A stretch of DNA of 64,000 bases from Coleofasciculus sp. FACHB-1120. GTDB lineage: Bacteria; Cyanobacteriota; Cyanobacteriia; Cyanobacteriales; FACHB-T130. Position 1 is the stretch's first letter. Every line of letters begins with the position of its first letter. Location: assembly GCF_014698845.1 (NCBI RefSeq), contig NZ_JACJTV010000021.1, forward strand, positions 1 to 64,000, read 5' to 3'. Of this stretch, positions 61,936 through 64,000 are shown piece after piece. The notes under the pieces were generated by a model. The model saw only the letters and a program-made list of their open reading frames with translations. It was not told where the DNA came from and made no database searches. The translations under genes were made by a program, and so were the position numbers.

Positions 61936-62817
61936 ATGAGCATGAGTAGAAAACTGGAAGGCAAAGTTGCCATTATCACGGGTGCGGGGACTGGAATCGG
62001 CGAAGCGATCGCGCATAAATTTGCCAAAGAAGGTGCCAAAGTCGTTGTGAATGGACTCCCTAGCGATCCGCTGGATGAAGTCGCACAAGCAATTCAGCAC
62101 TATGGTGCAGAAGCGATCGCTTACGCGGGAGATATCTCGGAAGAATCCCACGCTCAAGCTTGTGTTAAAGCCGCCATTGACTACTACGGGCGTCTGGACA
62201 TTTTGGTGAATAATGCGGGTGTGTTTTTGGTAACGGCGGAGACTCAAGACTATCCGATTGATGTTTTTGACCAGACGATCCGGATGAACATCCGTTCCGC
62301 CTTCCTGATGACCAAGTACGCTCTACCGCACCTCCAAAAAACACGCGGGAACATTGTCTCCGCTGGGTCTGAGGCTGGTTTTAACGGACTGGCGCGAAAT
62401 ACCCCTTACGGGGGTACCAAAGGCTGGATGCATTCCTTTATGAAAGGCGTGGCGGTTGAGCAAGCTCAATACGGAGTTCGCGCTAACTGTGTCTGTCCGG
62501 GTGCCATTGATACCGCTTGGACGCACAAAGAAACCGGGCCAATGGATGGTCAGATGGAGAAAATGCTAATTAATGCGACTCCAATGGCTCGACGCGGTAC
62601 GCCAGAGGAAATGGCAAACGTCTACGCCTTTATCGCTTCAGATGAAGCAAGTTACGTTACGGGTGCATTGTGGCTGGCGGATGGTGGTGTCACCGTGGCG
62701 AAAGGAGCAATCGGTGAGCAAACACCAGAATCTTTGCGTGCTGAACCCCAAGGAGAACTGCGTTTGGATCATGCCAGAGAAGGGCTAGAACACAAACAAG
62801 TCCAAACGATTAGTTAA
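61936..62817 (+). CDS. Short-chain dehydrogenase/reductase
   Basis: About 293 residues. The Rossmann motif is TGAGTGIGEAIA, NNAGVF follows, and the catalytic tetrad is S(AGSEAG)...Y-x-x-x-K, with YGGTKGWMHSF. The cofactor loop after strand beta-2 reads VVNGLPSDP, not a simple Asp, so NAD or NADP preference is unclear. The C-terminal block SYVTGALWLADGG is typical of the glucose-dehydrogenase-like branch. Start ATG 61936, with AAGGAG at 61921-61926. The tail beyond residue 260 (about 30 residues, charged) extends past the usual SDR length. Confidence 0.92.
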   Translation: MSMSRKLEGKVAIITGAGTGIGEAIAHKFAKEGAKVVVNGLPSDPLDEVAQAIQHYGAEAIAYAGDISEESHAQACVKAAIDYYGRLDILVNNAGVFLVTAETQDYPIDVFDQTIRMNIRSAFLMTKYALPHLQKTRGNIVSAGSEAGFNGLARNTPYGGTKGWMHSFMKGVAVEQAQYGVRANCVCPGAIDTAWTHKETGPMDGQMEKMLINATPMARRGTPEEMANVYAFIASDEASYVTGALWLADGGVTVAKGAIGEQTPESLRAEPQGELRLDHAREGLEHKQVQTIS

Positions 62818-62877
62818 GCGAGTTGGAAATTAATATTATTCAGCAAATCATCAATTACCGTTTGAGGAAAACAGAAA

Positions 62878-63594
62878 ATGACATCTAAAGATATCGTTCC
62901 CAGCGGTCAGAATGAACCCAGCAATGTTGCGGATACGGAGCGTTGGGGATCGTTACTGGGAGGCGGCGCACTCGTACTGATGGGTTTAAAGCAACGATCT
63001 CTTCGGGGAGCGTTAATGGCGATTGCGGGTGGCGGTCTGATTTATCACGGGGCGACCGCAGAAAAAGGTCTCCAAGACACTATACAAGACACCATACAGG
63101 AAAAAGCAGGGATGAACCAAAGCATCAAAGTTGAAAAGACTGTCACAATCAATAAACCAGCGGATGAACTTTATCGCTTTTGGCATAACTTTGAAAACTT
63201 GCCTAATTTCATGAAGCATCTGAAATCAGTGACTGTCGTGAACGAGCGGCGATCGCACTGGATTGCCAATGCGCCAATGGGTGCAAGTGTGGAATGGGAT
63301 GCAGATATTATTAACGAGAAAGAAAACGAGTTAATCGCTTGGGCTTCAACGGAAGGAGCAGACGTTGAGAATGCAGGGTTTGTACGCTTTTCACCTGCGC
63401 CTGCGAATCGGGGTACGGAAGTAAAAGTCGTTATCGAATATAATCCACCGGGAGGTGCTGTCGGGGCTGCGATCGCTAAACTTTTTGGCGAAGAACCAGA
63501 ACAGCAAGTTGGCGATGATTTACGCCGTTTCAAAATGATTATGGAAGCAGGTGAAATTGCGACAACCGAAGGTCAACCTTCTGGAAGAAGTTAA
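62878..63594 (+). CDS. SRPBCC-family protein with N-terminal membrane segment
   Basis: A 238-residue protein. Residues 25-65 are hydrophobic and Gly-rich (LLGGGALVLMGLKQRSLRGA, then LMAIAGGGLIYHGAT), like a DUF2892 membrane hairpin. Residues about 85-225 form the START/SRPBCC ligand-binding fold: VEKTVTINKPADELYRFWHNFENLPNFMKHL, in part KPADELYRFWHNFENLP, and WDADIINEKENELIAWAS. The family binds hydrophobic ligands or acts as a coenzyme Q or lipid chaperone; this combination is widespread in stress clusters. A GAGGAAAA binding site precedes it. It is followed by the exported protein at 63683. Confidence 0.88.
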   Translation: MTSKDIVPSGQNEPSNVADTERWGSLLGGGALVLMGLKQRSLRGALMAIAGGGLIYHGATAEKGLQDTIQDTIQEKAGMNQSIKVEKTVTINKPADELYRFWHNFENLPNFMKHLKSVTVVNERRSHWIANAPMGASVEWDADIINEKENELIAWASTEGADVENAGFVRFSPAPANRGTEVKVVIEYNPPGGAVGAAIAKLFGEEPEQQVGDDLRRFKMIMEAGEIATTEGQPSGRS

Positions 63595-63682
63595 GAATTT
63601 TATTTCGTGGGATTCTTAGTTAAGAAGAGAGAAAACTGAATAATAGGTTTTTCTCAAACAAAAATAAACAATGGAGATTGAA

Positions 63683-64000
63683 ATGAATCAAGGAATTAAT
63701 CGTTTGCAAAAAATTTGTTTGCGTCTGGCTAGTGTCGTTCTAGCAGCGATCGCATTTTTAGTAATTCCAACTTTTAGCTACAGCACATCGTTCCAAGCAC
63801 AAGCTCAAACCCTGGTTGCTGACAACTTAGATTTTAATAAAACCAGCAACGCTCAGATTAAAAAAGCGATTGACATGGCTGAAGACCATGTTGGGGACAG
63901 AGATGGAATCGGCAATACTGGCTTGAAGAACATCAAAAAGCTGGGAGAAAATATTCCCGAAACTGCTGATGTGATTGTCCGCCAAAGATTTGACAACGAT
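63683..64000 (+). CDS. Exported protein, 3' end outside window
   Basis: The first 106 codons. A signal peptide (residues about 10-38, RLASVVLAAIAFLVIPTFSYS) ends near AQAQT, followed by a charged, helical mature part (NLDFNKTSNAQIKKAIDMAEDHVGDRD, in part SNAQIKKAIDMAEDH). GGAG precedes the ATG. It is the last gene of the stress run and may be one of the cyanobacterial exported proteins induced by low temperature or desiccation; I cannot name it. Confidence 0.7.
   Translation, partial: MNQGINRLQKICLRLASVVLAAIAFLVIPTFSYSTSFQAQAQTLVADNLDFNKTSNAQIKKAIDMAEDHVGDRDGIGNTGLKNIKKLGENIPETADVIVRQRFDND

Noticed and set aside
1-64000. tRNA or rRNA genes
   Set aside because: I looked for the T-loop GGTTCGA pattern with matching acceptor arms and for rRNA landmarks and saw no convincing case; a covariance-model search would be decisive.

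Overview
This 64 kb window is chromosomal DNA of a cyanobacterium. The octamer GCGATCGC (HIP1) and its core recur throughout. Lineage-typical genes are present: ferredoxin-thioredoxin reductase catalytic subunit, GUN4, IctB, DUF2839, DUF1815 and DUF309 proteins, PEP-CTERM and WGxxGxxG surface proteins, and many PAS/GAF histidine kinases. The kinase and WD40 content and the heptanucleotide spacer repeats suggest a filamentous species, but the exact genus cannot be read from the sequence.

Layout. 0-6.4 kb: transposase tail cut by the window edge, arogenate/prephenate dehydrogenase, pentapeptide-repeat protein, DinG-like degenerate helicase, two small cyanobacterial conserved proteins. 6.4-16.8 kb: alpha/beta hydrolase, HD-domain protein, orphan OppC-type permease, a probably frameshifted small exported protein, tsaB with two conserved hypotheticals, phosphohexomutase, LapA-like membrane protein, SNase-like lipoprotein, Rpn-type nuclease. 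16.8-24.3 kb: polA, PEP-CTERM protein, a 1.4 kb gene-poor stretch, WGxxGxxG protein, ictB. 24.4-31.9 kb: a GAF histidine-kinase-like protein without its phospho-histidine, a GUN4 protein, a nucleotidyltransferase, a LuxR-type response regulator, icd and a proline/asparagine-rich membrane-anchored protein. 32.2-41 kb: LPS transport genes (LptA, LptB and LptF/G-like), DUF309, ftrC, DUF58, a PilT-like ATPase and typA.

41-59 kb is signalling-rich. It holds an ethylene-receptor-type PAS histidine kinase with a single-domain response regulator and a REC-PAS-kinase, a Ser/Thr kinase with a secreted partner, an HD protein, and a two-gene AAA_35 operon (HTH-AAA with a mutated Walker B, then AAA-TM-WD40 with 14 repeats). 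It ends with a LOV-type histidine kinase followed by a PAS-GGDEF-EAL protein on the same strand.

59.7-64 kb is a run of small stress-type genes, each with its own strong ribosome binding site: a ferritin-like helical protein, DUF2267, a DJ-1/PfpI-helical fusion, a short-chain dehydrogenase, an SRPBCC membrane-linked protein and a truncated exported protein. Spacers between operons carry heptanucleotide tandem repeats (STRR type) with a different unit at each place.

The observations I rate highest are: the HTH-AAA / AAA-WD40 pair with a Walker B Asp-to-Asn change; the ethylene-binding kinase operon; the LOV kinase next to the c-di-GMP enzyme; the histidine-less kinase; DNA polymerase I with its Exo III aspartate replaced by Gln; and a 23-codon ORF with a perfect Shine-Dalgarno at 32.07 kb. 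No tRNA, rRNA or CRISPR array was recognised.
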